From positions 1-64,000 of the forward strand of contig JAVBOH010000005.1 in assembly GCA_031550725.1 (NCBI GenBank): DNA of 64,000 nucleotides, read 5' to 3'. The notes beneath the pieces were generated by a model, which did no database searches, had not been told where the DNA came from, and worked only from the letters and a program-made list of their open reading frames with translations. Made by a program: the position numbers and the translations under genes. Below are positions 51,570 through 60,697 of the stretch, in pieces. The first letter of the stretch is position 1, and the number at the start of each line of letters is the position of its first letter. This DNA is from UBA946 sp031550725. GTDB lineage: Bacteria; Bacillota; Clostridia; Oscillospirales; Ruminococcaceae.

Positions 51570-52040
51570 TTATATATCAGAATTTAATGCATATTGTTTC
51601 ACAATATCAAGTGGAAACATAGTGCGTTTAGCAACTTCTTCAGCCGACATACCCTGACTAAAAAAGCGTTTAATTACAGTATTCATATCCTCTGCAATCT
51701 CAACAATATGCTTATCTGGATCATATACTCGAATATCACGCTGCCCCCATGGATATTCCCTAATTCCATGCACCCATTGTAAATCAGGTACACATTTCAT
51801 TTCGTTGTAAACTTTGTCTAAATCTTCAACTTCAAAATAGAGTTGAAAATTGTATGACTGTTCAATAACGCTATCATTAGCTACACCAATAAGTTCAGCA
51901 TACCCTTGCTGCAAAGAAAAACCCTCAAAAGTCACATGTACACCAATATCCATTACAATATTTTGGTGAAGAACAGTTTCATAAAATTCTTTTGATAGGG
52001 ATATATCCTTAACTGCTAAAAGACAACCTTGATATTTCAT
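51570..52040 (-). CDS. VOC-family protein with a C-terminal HTH-like extension
   Basis: 156 residues from MKYQGCLLAVKDIS. Two VOC units (SKEFYETVLHQNIVMDIG, and FQLYFEVEDLDKVYNEMK with IRVYDPDKHIVEIAED) are followed by about 30 residues FFSQGMSAEEVAKRTMFPLDIVKQY that look like a resolvase- or RNA-polymerase-type helix-turn-helix. It overlaps nothing but follows the AraC gene by 5 nt, so it is the likely target and product of that regulator's operon. Confidence 0.82.
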   Translation of the reverse strand: MKYQGCLLAVKDISLSKEFYETVLHQNIVMDIGVHVTFEGFSLQQGYAELIGVANDSVIEQSYNFQLYFEVEDLDKVYNEMKCVPDLQWVHGIREYPWGQRDIRVYDPDKHIVEIAEDMNTVIKRFFSQGMSAEEVAKRTMFPLDIVKQYALNSDI

Positions 52041-52045
52041 ATTTA

Positions 52046-52867
52046 TCATTCCTCTCTTGAGGATATTATATCATAAATCTCCATACCGTCATAGTAAAAA
52101 TCAGACATGGTACTCAAATATTTTTGAGGTGTTACACCACTAATAGCCTTGAAATCTTTATCAAAGTGTGCTTGGTCGAAATATCCTGCCTGCTGTGATA
52201 ATGCTGCAAAGAAACAAGGTGATTTTTGAATGCTGTTCAGCACATAATTAAAGCGAGTAAGCCTTGTAAAATTCTTAACATTCATCCCGATTTGTGTAAG
52301 AAACAATCGGTTTAATTGTCGCTCACTATAACTGCACTTCTGAGCCACATCTCTCACTAATACTTGTCCATGATTATTAGAAATAACATCTGATGCTAAT
52401 AATAAAGCATCCGATACAACATGCTTTTCCATGCGTTTATATAAAATCTTCTCACATGCATCAACTAAATCTGTTGTCGTTTTTGCTTTCAAAAATGCAT
52501 TTTGTAATGAAGTAAACAGTTCATAGTCAATATCTGCAAGTGAAAGCCGTTTATCAGCGAAGTTTACTTGGCTTTGTCGTGTAATTTGATATAAACCATA
52601 AGGTGAAAGCTGAATAAGCAGCAAAATAAAATAATTGTTGGGTTCAGTTCCTAACATAACTGGTGTTAATGATGTTCCCCATAATTCAGCAAATACAGAA
52701 TTCCCGTCAAAAGCAAGCGACAAAGTTCCACGAGCATCAGGCATAAGCGTGTATTGTGGCATAAATGTATTGTCATCAGGAAATACGATATTGTAGTACA
52801 AAATATATTTCCTCATTTCAATATTCGAAGGAAACATATTAAATTGGTTATTATTTTTTATTATCAA
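52046..52867 (-). CDS. AraC-family transcriptional regulator
   Basis: 273 residues from TTG 52867 (GGAGG 6 nt upstream). An N-terminal DUF6597-type cupin-like domain (YTLMPDARGTLSLAFDG, VMLGTEPNNYFILLLIQLSPYGLY) precedes two HTH motifs of the AraC type (LVRDVAQKCSYSERQLNRLF and FAALSQQAGYFDQAHFDKDFKAISGVTPQKYL). It likely controls the downstream VOC gene. A partial copy of its 5' end lies 165 bp upstream. Confidence 0.88.
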   Translation of the reverse strand: MIIKNNNQFNMFPSNIEMRKYILYYNIVFPDDNTFMPQYTLMPDARGTLSLAFDGNSVFAELWGTSLTPVMLGTEPNNYFILLLIQLSPYGLYQITRQSQVNFADKRLSLADIDYELFTSLQNAFLKAKTTTDLVDACEKILYKRMEKHVVSDALLLASDVISNNHGQVLVRDVAQKCSYSERQLNRLFLTQIGMNVKNFTRLTRFNYVLNSIQKSPCFFAALSQQAGYFDQAHFDKDFKAISGVTPQKYLSTMSDFYYDGMEIYDIISSREE

Positions 52868-52981
52868 TTGTTTCCTCCAAAAATTACTTGCAAAAATCCA
52901 TTATTATGATTATACAACATAACTTTGAATTTTTCAACTTATATTAACATCCATGTATATATGTAGTATAATGAATTAAAG

Positions 52982-53032
52982 TTTCATATTCAATGGAAAT
53001 ATATTAAATTGCTATTATTATCAATTGTTTCC
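52982..53032 (-). repeat. Partial duplicate of the araC-type gene 5' end
   Basis: About 51 bp repeats the region 52814-52876, including the leader, Shine-Dalgarno and first codons (shared ATATTAAATTG and TTATCAATTGTTTCC), with a gap of about 11 nt. Both copies have the same orientation. The rest of 52877-53144 has no gene. Confidence 0.65.
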
Positions 53033-53144
53033 TTTTAGTTGGTATATAAATAGTATAAACCATTCCCCAACGGAAGAGTCAAGTACATTTTGAAATATTT
53101 TATACTTATAATTATACTTCATACCCAACATAAAATCAATAAAA

Positions 53145-53183
53145 AGCAAACCAAAACAGTATAATCATCTGTTTGGGTTTGCT
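53145..53183 (-). terminator. Terminator after the nitroreductase gene
   Basis: AGCAAACCAAAACA (53145-53158) and TGTTTGGGTTTGCT (53170-53183) match at 13 of 14 positions with an 11-nt loop, 20 nt beyond the stop codon. Confidence 0.8.
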
Positions 53184-53202
53184 GATTTCAACAATTATTA
53201 TT

Positions 53203-53979
53203 TTACTTCAAAATCTCCGAAATATCCACACCATTAATCTGTAAACCGTCTAAACGACAGTCGTAAATCTTCATACCAGAAAGATTACAATCATGAATTT
53301 CACTTTCAGAAAGATTTGCATCTGATATATCTGTTTTATAAAAACCTATGTTAACAAATGTACTTTCACAAAGATTGACATCATTAAATATAGCTTTATA
53401 CAAATCCATATGCTCATATTTTGGAGTATCATCGCTTTCTGACAGAATATCCGTAATACCCTCACCTATAAATGTAACAACATCTTCAATCTGTGTTCGT
53501 TTAGGCGTATTAGGTACAGCATTTGGATAACCGACAGGAATAATTGCAACAGGTTTTATATCATTATTCAAATTAAGTGCTTCTGATACTTTTTCATCAT
53601 CAAATGCACCACACCAGCATGTCCCTAATCCTAAATCAGCAGCACAAAGTAAAATGTTTTGAATTGCAGCAGCTGTATCCTGTATACAATATAGTTTTTC
53701 ACCACGTTCACCATATTTGTCAGTATTTTTATCTGTATCGGCACAAACAACAATTATTACTGGTGCAGACATAATAAAGTTCTGATTTCCAGCACTTGAT
53801 ACAAGTTTCTGCTTTACTTCTTCATCCTTAACTACATAAAATTGCCAAGGCTGACAATTCCCTGCACTTGGAGCATAAATTGCTGATTTCAAAAGTTTTA
53901 TAATATCTTCATTTGAAACCATATCTGATTTAAAGCTTCTGATACTTCTTCTCGACATTGCTAAATCAATAAAACTCAT
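53203..53979 (-). CDS. Nitroreductase fused to pentapeptide repeats
   Basis: 258 residues from MSFIDLAMSRRSIRSF (GGAGG 6 nt upstream). Residues 1-170 are an FMN nitroreductase domain with RRSIRSFKSDMV, SAGNCQPWQFYVV and CIQDTAAAIQNILL, plus GLGTCWCGAF. Residues about 190-255 consist of pentapeptide-like repeats (AIFNDVNLCESTFVNIGFYK, DISDANLSESEIHDCNLSG). The fusion is unusual. It is encoded just after an AraC-GyrI regulator that overlaps its leader, so ligand-controlled expression is likely. Confidence 0.85.
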   Translation of the reverse strand: MSFIDLAMSRRSIRSFKSDMVSNEDIIKLLKSAIYAPSAGNCQPWQFYVVKDEEVKQKLVSSAGNQNFIMSAPVIIVVCADTDKNTDKYGERGEKLYCIQDTAAAIQNILLCAADLGLGTCWCGAFDDEKVSEALNLNNDIKPVAIIPVGYPNAVPNTPKRTQIEDVVTFIGEGITDILSESDDTPKYEHMDLYKAIFNDVNLCESTFVNIGFYKTDISDANLSESEIHDCNLSGMKIYDCRLDGLQINGVDISEILK

Positions 53980-53981
53980 TT

Positions 53982-54824
53982 CTAGTCCTCCAATTTCTTT
54001 ATAGGTATCCATATTTCTGTAACTGAATCATCTTCCGAATAACATTCAAGCTCTGATCCACCTGAATGTTCATATCCCGACATTGGAAACCATTCTGAGT
54101 AAATTCTTTTCCATGTTGGCTGAATGTTTTCACGTCCATAACATGAGAAAATCACCCACAATCCTTTTGGAGCAAATAGTTCACTCATATTATCAGAAAC
54201 AGGTTTATCACTTGTTGATGCGATATAAAAATCAAAAGCATCATCTTTATAATCTGTAATTATTCCTATCGTACCCCATAATAATCTGTTAGATAAATTG
54301 AAAATATCCCATATTACTCCGCTTTTATATGCCTCATCCCATATTTGAGGAATTCGGATAAAATTATGAATTCCATCATTAAATACATTTTCCTTTATCC
54401 CAACAAACCGCATTTGAGATTTTTCTTCAATGCGATAAATTAACTCACCTTTTCCACTTACAGAGATTTCAAAATTAATTTTCGGATATGATTTCAACAT
54501 TGCACCCTTCTTTTTAGCTTCACTCGGATTAATCCCATGCAGCTTGTAAAAAGCACGAGTAAAAGCTGTAGGTGAAGTATATCCATATTTTAAGGAAACA
54601 TCAATAACGGAAATATCACTGTTTTGCAGCTCATATGCTGCTAAAGTAAGTCGTCGGTTTCGGATATATTCATTTAAAGTTATTCCTGCAATATATGAAA
54701 ACATACGCTGATAATGATGAACCGAACAGCATGCTGTTTTAGCTGCTTTTGAAATATCAATTTCTTTATCAAGTCTGTCTTCGATGTATTTTACAGATAA
54801 ATTTAAGTGATTGAACCAATCCAT
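53982..54824 (-). CDS. AraC-family regulator with GyrI-like effector domain
   Basis: 280 residues. An N-terminal AraC HTH (about 8-108: ISKAAKTACCSVHHYQRMFSYI, then SVIDVSLKYGYTSPTAFTRAFYKLHGINPSEAK) is followed by a GyrI-like ligand-binding domain (about 125-280, with MRFVGIKENVFND, YIASTSDKPV and YEHSGGSELECYSED). Such Rob/SoxS-like proteins bind hydrophobic drugs. It ends 2 nt before the nitroreductase start, indicating an operon. Confidence 0.92.
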   Translation of the reverse strand: MDWFNHLNLSVKYIEDRLDKEIDISKAAKTACCSVHHYQRMFSYIAGITLNEYIRNRRLTLAAYELQNSDISVIDVSLKYGYTSPTAFTRAFYKLHGINPSEAKKKGAMLKSYPKINFEISVSGKGELIYRIEEKSQMRFVGIKENVFNDGIHNFIRIPQIWDEAYKSGVIWDIFNLSNRLLWGTIGIITDYKDDAFDFYIASTSDKPVSDNMSELFAPKGLWVIFSCYGRENIQPTWKRIYSEWFPMSGYEHSGGSELECYSEDDSVTEIWIPIKKLED

Positions 54825-54930
54825 TATCTCAACTCCTTAAAAATATTATACATCATATTATTTTATATTTCCTCGCATTTTTATATACAAAAATGCGAGA
54901 TGGTTGAATTGTAACATATATTTACATAAA

Positions 54931-56256
54931 TTATTTCAAATTAACACTAAAATTGCCTTCATTATCAACCGATAATTTTAAGGACTTAATATACTTGTTA
55001 TAAAAATTCATGATCTCAGTTTCATCGGCATCAATTCGTGCCTGCTTAAAAATATTAAACGCAAGCTCCTTACCGTTATACTCTAATATTTCAGGAAGAT
55101 ACTGATTTAACTCATTTATAAGCACTGCTCTTTTTAAGTCATCAATATTTCCTGTACAAAAATCATCCAATGAGCAATAATATATACCATGCTCATCAAG
55201 CTTATCCTTGATAGCTTGTCCGCATTTTGAATACTCAATCATTACAAGATATTCAGCTTCAGGCAAAGCTGAAATTAATCCCCAGTAATCAGAATCACTT
55301 GATAACAGAATAAATGATGAAATATCATTTCTATAAAACTCCTTGCATATGCCTGTCGCTACTCTAATATCAACGAGGGATTTATGCTCTACTACTCGGC
55401 TTACCTCAATATGTTCAATCGGAATATTTACAAACCTTTCAAGGTAATCCCAACCGTTATTGGTGTTGCTATCATCATATAGTATGATTTTATGTATTTT
55501 ATTAATCTCATTCTGATTTAAGTTTTTTAGCATTCCATACAATTTATACACATCAGAATTTTCACAATCCACTACTAATGCTGTTCTATAACTTTTTTCG
55601 ATGAAATTATATATACTGTTTTTCACATCATCAACAGCATTTTTATACTTGCTCTTATCGCCGAAATAATCTTCATTCATGTCATATAACATTTCTAGAA
55701 ACTTACCATCAGTACGAAGAAGATTACCACATTCTCTTGGTACCCAATGAATATACACTTGATACGGATACTGTTCTATATTCTGCATATACCTGCTAAA
55801 CTCTTGTTTTTGTATTTTTTCATTCGTATATTTCGGTAGTATAAACAAATCCTTTATGTATTTCCATACAATCCAATCTGGGAATAAAACCTTGCAATTA
55901 TCAATGTTTTCGTTTATAAGTTTATTTATATGAAGTGAATAATCGGCTGCTTGCTTATTTGGCAGCAGTACCTTGACACCCCATTTTTCAAGCTGATTGA
56001 TATTATCAGCATCAAACCATTCTATACGGTCAATGTTTTTGAACTCATAAATCAAACAATAATCTACTTTCTTAAATCTCTGCATGAGTGTGGTGCGAAT
56101 TTTACATAAATAACGTATAATGACTGCACATTGAGTGTTTTCCAATACTTCCAGTAATTCCGAACATTCGTCATTATATGTTGAAATCCATGCACTTTTC
56201 CGTATACCTATTAAAAATGCTACTGTTCCTACTATATTTCTTGTGTCTTGTCGCAA
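54931..56256 (-). CDS. NYN-domain (PIN-like) putative nuclease
   Basis: 441 residues from TTG 56256 (GGAGG 7 nt upstream). The centre (about 225-365) is a NYN domain: RTALVVDCENSD, then IILYDDSNTNNGWDYLERF, EHKSLVDIRVATGI and LLSSDSDYWGLISAL. The acidic residues D, D and SDSD form the usual metal site of this RNase superfamily. N- and C-terminal regions of about 220 and 75 residues are unassigned. Such proteins act in RNA decay or in defence; it has no partner gene here. Confidence 0.8.
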   Translation of the reverse strand: MRQDTRNIVGTVAFLIGIRKSAWISTYNDECSELLEVLENTQCAVIIRYLCKIRTTLMQRFKKVDYCLIYEFKNIDRIEWFDADNINQLEKWGVKVLLPNKQAADYSLHINKLINENIDNCKVLFPDWIVWKYIKDLFILPKYTNEKIQKQEFSRYMQNIEQYPYQVYIHWVPRECGNLLRTDGKFLEMLYDMNEDYFGDKSKYKNAVDDVKNSIYNFIEKSYRTALVVDCENSDVYKLYGMLKNLNQNEINKIHKIILYDDSNTNNGWDYLERFVNIPIEHIEVSRVVEHKSLVDIRVATGICKEFYRNDISSFILLSSDSDYWGLISALPEAEYLVMIEYSKCGQAIKDKLDEHGIYYCSLDDFCTGNIDDLKRAVLINELNQYLPEILEYNGKELAFNIFKQARIDADETEIMNFYNKYIKSLKLSVDNEGNFSVNLK

Positions 56257-56350
56257 TATTTCGCCTCCTTACTTTAATTTTTTCTACCCATATCTCACCA
56301 TGATTTATGTATTGTCTTTGTTATATATTTTATCATAGTATAATAAAAAA

Positions 56351-56388
56351 TACAAGCTGAAAATTGATTTCTCCTCTTTCAGCTTGTA
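56351..56388 (-). terminator. Terminator after the final ABC operon
   Basis: TACAAGCTGAAA (56351-56362) and TTTCAGCTTGTA (56377-56388) pair perfectly over 12 bp, 6 nt beyond the ATPase stop codon. Confidence 0.85.
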
Positions 56389-56393
56389 CATTA

Positions 56394-57032
56394 TCATCTA
56401 ATTTTATTCAAAACACCTTTATCCATTTCACAAACTGTATCACAAAGAATTTCAATATCCTCAGCTGAATGTGAAGCAATGAGGATAGTCTTACCCTGTT
56501 CTTTTAGCGATAAAAGACACGCTCTAATATCAGCAACACCATCTTTATCTAGTCCGTTCATAGGTTCATCAAGAATTAGAATATCAGGGTTTTCCATGAT
56601 AGCTTGTGCAAGTCCTAAACGTTGACGCATTCCGAGGGAATATTTGCGAACATGTCGTTTTAGATTAGGTTCAAGCCCAACTTGTTCCATACTTTTTTTT
56701 ACAGCATCACTATCTATTTTTTTGTTTAAATCAGCAAGCAGCTTCAAGTTTTTGTATCCACTGTAATATGGTATAAAACCAGGGGTTTCTATTATAATGC
56801 CAACCGATTCAGGAAAATCACAATCCCTTCCGATTTGTTTCTCCGATACAAATATCTCGCCACTTGTTGAACTGACAAAACCACATATACATTTCATCAG
56901 CATAGTTTTACCACTGCCATTTCTGCCGATAAGTCCGTGAATTTTACCCTGTTCAAATTCAATTGCGATATTTTTAAGTATAATATCTTTCTTTATTTGC
57001 AGGGTGACATTTTTAATTTCAATTATATTCAT
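56394..57032 (-). CDS. ABC transporter ATPase shared by the lipoprotein/permease modules
   Basis: 212 residues, a minimal ATPase. Walker A is GLIGRNGSGKTM, the signature is RKYSLGMRQRLGLAQAI and Walker B is ILILDEPMNGLDKDG, ending at ASHSAEDIEILCD without the extra C-terminal domain seen at 13820 and 15658. It overlaps the preceding permease by 4 nt. It is the only ATPase in the 56.4-63.9 kb block, so it may energise both permease pairs. Confidence 0.92.
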   Translation of the reverse strand: MNIIEIKNVTLQIKKDIILKNIAIEFEQGKIHGLIGRNGSGKTMLMKCICGFVSSTSGEIFVSEKQIGRDCDFPESVGIIIETPGFIPYYSGYKNLKLLADLNKKIDSDAVKKSMEQVGLEPNLKRHVRKYSLGMRQRLGLAQAIMENPDILILDEPMNGLDKDGVADIRACLLSLKEQGKTILIASHSAEDIEILCDTVCEMDKGVLNKIR

Positions 57033-57889
57033 TCTATATCCTCCAAAGAGTCATAGCTATATTTTTTTATTTGAATAGTACAAGCTATGAATAAACCTAT
57101 TATTAGTATCAAAAAATAAAGATACGAGTAGTAAAGCGGTGTAACTTCCTCACGGTAGTATTTAGTATAGTGAAGCCATACTATCGAATTAACAGATGGG
57201 AATAACCACATTAGTCTAGAATTTATCGAGCAAAAAGTAATGCCGACTGCAATTAAGGCTCCACCTGTAAGCATTCCTCCGAATTTATACTTAATAATTT
57301 TAAACAATAATAATATAAATCCTAATAACACTAATTGCAAAAAAATTAGGATTGTTGAATGGATAACTGTTTCATAGGGTGTTAATTGCATATAAAGATT
57401 TTCAGGTATCAATTTTGAAACGTAACTGTCACCCATAGCAAAAAAGTGTCTATATTCAGTAGCAGTTAAGCTCCAACCGTCATATACATAAGAATTTAAA
57501 ATTATGGGTATTGTCGATGTTATAAAGATTACAAATATATAAGTAAGACTAACATACAACAGAAAAAGCATTTGCCCTAGAAGCCAGTTAATCCTACCAG
57601 TCCTTATTATTGAGAAAAGAGTATTGCCATCTGTCCGAGGGAAATCGCTGATTAGCACCATAAAAGCAATTGGCATTATGAGTAGAATAACACCTGAATT
57701 TATTACTGCTATATAAGGCTCAAATATATTCAAGGGCGTTGACATTTGTATTGCAGCACTATTAAGAGGCTTTACTACAAAGCTAAAAATAAATATTATA
57801 ATAGTTCCCATGATAATCATTCGAGGGTTTGTAATCCACTTTGAATATTCGGTTCTGGAAGTTAGATATATTTTCTTAATGCTAATCAC
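57029..57889 (-). CDS. ABC-2-like permease, module 2
   Basis: 286 residues from GTG 57889 (AGGAGG 10 nt upstream; the TTG at 57898 abuts that site). Six hydrophobic segments (about 23-44, 65-82, 107-132, 180-205, 210-230 and 250-272) are seen. It shows a clear paralogue pattern with the permease at 60698: KSEYQRWI- and TSRTEYSKWITNPRMI-like starts, RTGRINWLLGQM and VWLHYTKYYREEVTPLYY. It overlaps the other permease gene by 8 nt. Confidence 0.8.
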   Translation of the reverse strand: MISIKKIYLTSRTEYSKWITNPRMIIMGTIIIFIFSFVVKPLNSAAIQMSTPLNIFEPYIAVINSGVILLIMPIAFMVLISDFPRTDGNTLFSIIRTGRINWLLGQMLFLLYVSLTYIFVIFITSTIPIILNSYVYDGWSLTATEYRHFFAMGDSYVSKLIPENLYMQLTPYETVIHSTILIFLQLVLLGFILLLFKIIKYKFGGMLTGGALIAVGITFCSINSRLMWLFPSVNSIVWLHYTKYYREEVTPLYYSYLYFLILIIGLFIACTIQIKKYSYDSLEDIE

Positions 57890-58733
57890 ATTTATCAAAC
57901 CTCCTGTTCATAATAAAAAAGAAAGTTAAAAACGAAGCAGAAGTCAGAAAAATATTTAATGCAGTGAGTTTTAAGGTTTCGGTAATTTCCTCAATATATT
58001 TTATATACAGCAAAGCATCTGCTCTTAAAAAATTTAATTTAAATGTGGTATTGATATATTGCTCTGATGAAATCATAAAGCTGAAAATTCTGTTAAAAGC
58101 AGTATCGTAAATATATATCAACATAAATGGTATGCATGTATTTATGTATTTGTTCTTAGAAAACGATGAAAAAACAAAGGATGGGAAGGTTGACACTGCT
58201 CCGAATAAAAATACACCTAAAATACTTTTCAGAATGCTACCTAAATAAACAATTTCCCTTATTTCCAAAGCATATTTTATCGTAAGTGGAAAAAACAGCA
58301 GACATAATAAACCGAATAAAACATAACCCAAAACGGCTACAAATCCACCACTTATAAAGCTAGCTATAAATTTGCTGAAATAATAATTCAAATACCCACA
58401 TCTACTAACTTCAAACTGCATAAATCCACTTTTTCGCTGTTCGCAAAATGTTAATATAAATGGACAGGAAGCAAGAATCGGTATAAACATACCAAAATAG
58501 CCACTGCCTACCGAATTTATAAATATGCTATAGCTTGAAAGCTCAGGGTATTGGGAATATTTTATTCTATTCATATTCAACAGAACCTCTATAACAGAAA
58601 ACTTATTTCCCAAATAATCTGAATAAGCCTGAGCACTAAAGAAAAGAACTGTTGTAATTATAACACAGAATAGAAACCTATGATTAAATATAACTGCTTT
58701 TAAGTTTTGGTTTATTGAATTAATAAGCTTCAT
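57882..58733 (-). CDS. ABC-2-like permease, module 2 (second subunit)
   Basis: 283 residues with six hydrophobic segments (about 20-38, 85-105, 122-150, 165-190, 205-223 and 245-270). The GYFGMFIPILASCPFILTFCEQRKSGFMQFEVSR segment corresponds to the equivalent loop of the permease at 61549 (IVFLPFIVGLPFIMNFADEI), so the two are homologous. GGGGGATGGG precedes the ATG. It should form a heterodimeric channel with the 57029 product. Confidence 0.8.
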   Translation of the reverse strand: MKLINSINQNLKAVIFNHRFLFCVIITTVLFFSAQAYSDYLGNKFSVIEVLLNMNRIKYSQYPELSSYSIFINSVGSGYFGMFIPILASCPFILTFCEQRKSGFMQFEVSRCGYLNYYFSKFIASFISGGFVAVLGYVLFGLLCLLFFPLTIKYALEIREIVYLGSILKSILGVFLFGAVSTFPSFVFSSFSKNKYINTCIPFMLIYIYDTAFNRIFSFMISSEQYINTTFKLNFLRADALLYIKYIEEITETLKLTALNIFLTSASFLTFFFIMNRRFDKCD

Positions 58734-58745
58734 ATCCCATCCCCC

Positions 58746-59939
58746 TTAATATAACGATTTAACACTACTGCTAAAATTAGAATCATCAATTTCACCTGTG
58801 ATAGCATCGATATAAATTTCCATTACCCTATTTCTGTATCGCCTTTTTCCTGTATTAGAGTCAATAAGGTCTTTTTCATTAGGAGTAAATACAAATCTCC
58901 ATACCAGCTTTGAATATGGTGCGTTATATTTCGATATACTGCCGTCATTACCAATTTCATCTGGTAACTTTGGATCACGCAGCAAAATATATTCAAGATT
59001 TATTTTATCAAGCTTAAAAACAGAATTACCTGTCAGCTTTTTTTGTAAAAGTCTTATTGCACAATCGAGCGTTATTATTTCTTTAATTTTTTTATTTTCT
59101 GTAACATTGTAGATACCTTCTCCCAGTTGAAAAGCACATATTTCATTTGGTTTTTCTATAAAAATCCTCATTGACATTCCTAATTTTCCATTTAACAGTT
59201 CATCGTTTGTCATGTTACGGGATATAATATCAACATCTTGATATGTTCTAGCAACATTAAATTCCAATATGTTCTCACCATTTGATTTCTCCCGTACATA
59301 TATATCAGTGATGCGAAAATCAAAATCAATATCAATTTTGGCATATTTATCATACAAGAATGAGTTAATAAAATCAAGCTGTTCACTTATCCAGGTTTGG
59401 ACACCATTAAGTGTAAGTGCATCATTACTATATTCAAAAACAGGGTTATATTTCGCTTTTATTTCTGAATAAAGACAATCATCCCACGAACCGCTTGCAT
59501 TTTTTATATAGCCTATAAATCCATCGAAATCACCTGTTAAACAATACCCATCGGAAGAAGCATCGCCATATTGAAACCATTCTCCCACATTGTCAGTATG
59601 TAAAATTAACTTATTATTGTCAATATCATTAAAGAAAAGTCCAACAACTTCTTCTTTTTTTGATGTAAAGTCGTTAATATATGCAAAATTCAAATTATAT
59701 ACTTTATTATCTGAAACAAAAATGTCCTTTGGCAGAATTAACGAACCATAATTTGTTGACAACACATTTTCAACCGTTTTGGATATTTCAGAAAGTGATG
59801 CTTTTTCCAATTTGATATCAAGTGTTGGATTGTCAACAATATTGCTTCTTTCCTTTGCATTTTGCATTACCTGTTCTGGTGTTTGATTGCAACCTGATAG
59901 CAATATAAGTGTCAATAAAATAGCTATTGCTCTTTTCAT
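58746..59939 (-). CDS. Lipoprotein of the ABC module 2
   Basis: 397 residues. The signal peptide ends in LILLSGC (lipobox, acylated Cys about 17), followed by NQTPEQVMQNA. The body is unassigned; the C-terminal YIDAITGEI is a PepSY/YycI-like motif with D-A-x-T-G. Its overall arrangement and the opening C-x-x-TP are shared with the lipoprotein at 62478, so the pair are paralogues. It is probably an extracytoplasmic ligand-binding or sensing subunit of the transporter. Confidence 0.75.
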   Translation of the reverse strand: MKRAIAILLTLILLSGCNQTPEQVMQNAKERSNIVDNPTLDIKLEKASLSEISKTVENVLSTNYGSLILPKDIFVSDNKVYNLNFAYINDFTSKKEEVVGLFFNDIDNNKLILHTDNVGEWFQYGDASSDGYCLTGDFDGFIGYIKNASGSWDDCLYSEIKAKYNPVFEYSNDALTLNGVQTWISEQLDFINSFLYDKYAKIDIDFDFRITDIYVREKSNGENILEFNVARTYQDVDIISRNMTNDELLNGKLGMSMRIFIEKPNEICAFQLGEGIYNVTENKKIKEIITLDCAIRLLQKKLTGNSVFKLDKINLEYILLRDPKLPDEIGNDGSISKYNAPYSKLVWRFVFTPNEKDLIDSNTGKRRYRNRVMEIYIDAITGEIDDSNFSSSVKSLY

Positions 59940-59982
59940 ATAAACCTCATTATTATAATAAATTATTGTATATAAGGAATAA

Positions 59983-60011
59983 CATCAAACCGATATAAAA
60001 TCGGTTTGATG
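59983..60011 (-). terminator. Terminator after the secreted-protein gene
   Basis: CATCAAACCGAT (59983-59994) and ATCGGTTTGATG (60000-60011) pair perfectly over 12 bp with a 5-nt loop. T-rich flank is weak, so it may allow read-through into module 2. Confidence 0.75.
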
Positions 60012-60027
60012 CGTTAGCTAATATAAA

Positions 60028-60438
60028 TTAATTATAAGTTGCTGTTCCTGATGCTGTTATAGAGGTTGTATTGCTATTTGTTGATATTTTAACATTGTAT
60101 GTCACTATCTTATTAGCAATAAGCTGATCTGTGGAACAAAATTTCCACGATGATCCAGAGATTTGATGAGTGTCAATCACATTATAATCGCCTCTGGCAT
60201 AAACAGTTTGTGCGGAAACAGATCCTCCACCATTCACAGATGATGTCCCACTGTTAGAAATATAATTCTTGGTAGAATTAGTCACAAAAGACTCTGAGAA
60301 TGAAAGTACCGTATCAGCTGTTGGCGCACCTTTTGCATAATGAACATTATAATTAGATGTTGCAGCATAAATAGTCATAGTTAAAAGAGATGCTACCATT
60401 GTTAATGATAGTATAAACGCAGCTATTTTTTTAGTCAT
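60028..60438 (-). CDS. Small secreted protein between the two ABC modules
   Basis: 136 residues with a Sec signal peptide (MTKKIAAFILSLTMVASLLT then MTIYA, cleaved before ATSNYN). The mature part of about 110 residues is beta-rich and full of S, T and N (NYNVHYAKGAPTADTVLSF, TSITASGTATYN) with a single cysteine. I do not recognise the family. Position between two lipoprotein-permease modules suggests that it is the cargo, or the toxin or signal that they handle. GAGG precedes the ATG. Confidence 0.65.
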   Translation of the reverse strand: MTKKIAAFILSLTMVASLLTMTIYAATSNYNVHYAKGAPTADTVLSFSESFVTNSTKNYISNSGTSSVNGGGSVSAQTVYARGDYNVIDTHQISGSSWKFCSTDQLIANKIVTYNVKISTNSNTTSITASGTATYN

Positions 60439-60538
60439 AAAAGTTCCTCATTTCTTATAATTTTTATTTACCATTCAATCCTAACATTTAATTTAATTCA
60501 TATATATCATCACCTACCTCTTGACTTATAATATCAAT

Positions 60539-60586
60539 GTCAACAAGCATAAGCTGTTGTGATATTTTAAAACTTACCTTGTTGAC
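60539..60586. promoter_or_regulatory. Spaced inverted repeat upstream of the secreted-protein gene
   Basis: GTCAACAAG (60539-60547) and CTTGTTGAC (60578-60586) form perfect 9-bp arms separated by 30 bp, in the 260-bp gap before the secreted-protein start. It may be a regulator site; the rest of 60439-60697 holds no gene. Confidence 0.5.
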
Positions 60587-60697
60587 AAGTGTTCTTTATT
60601 TGGGATTAGCATTATACATATGTCAAATTATAAAGTGTATAAATTCAAACTTACAACCTTAATTTATCCGCACTTAATAAGAGATTTGTTGTAGCAG

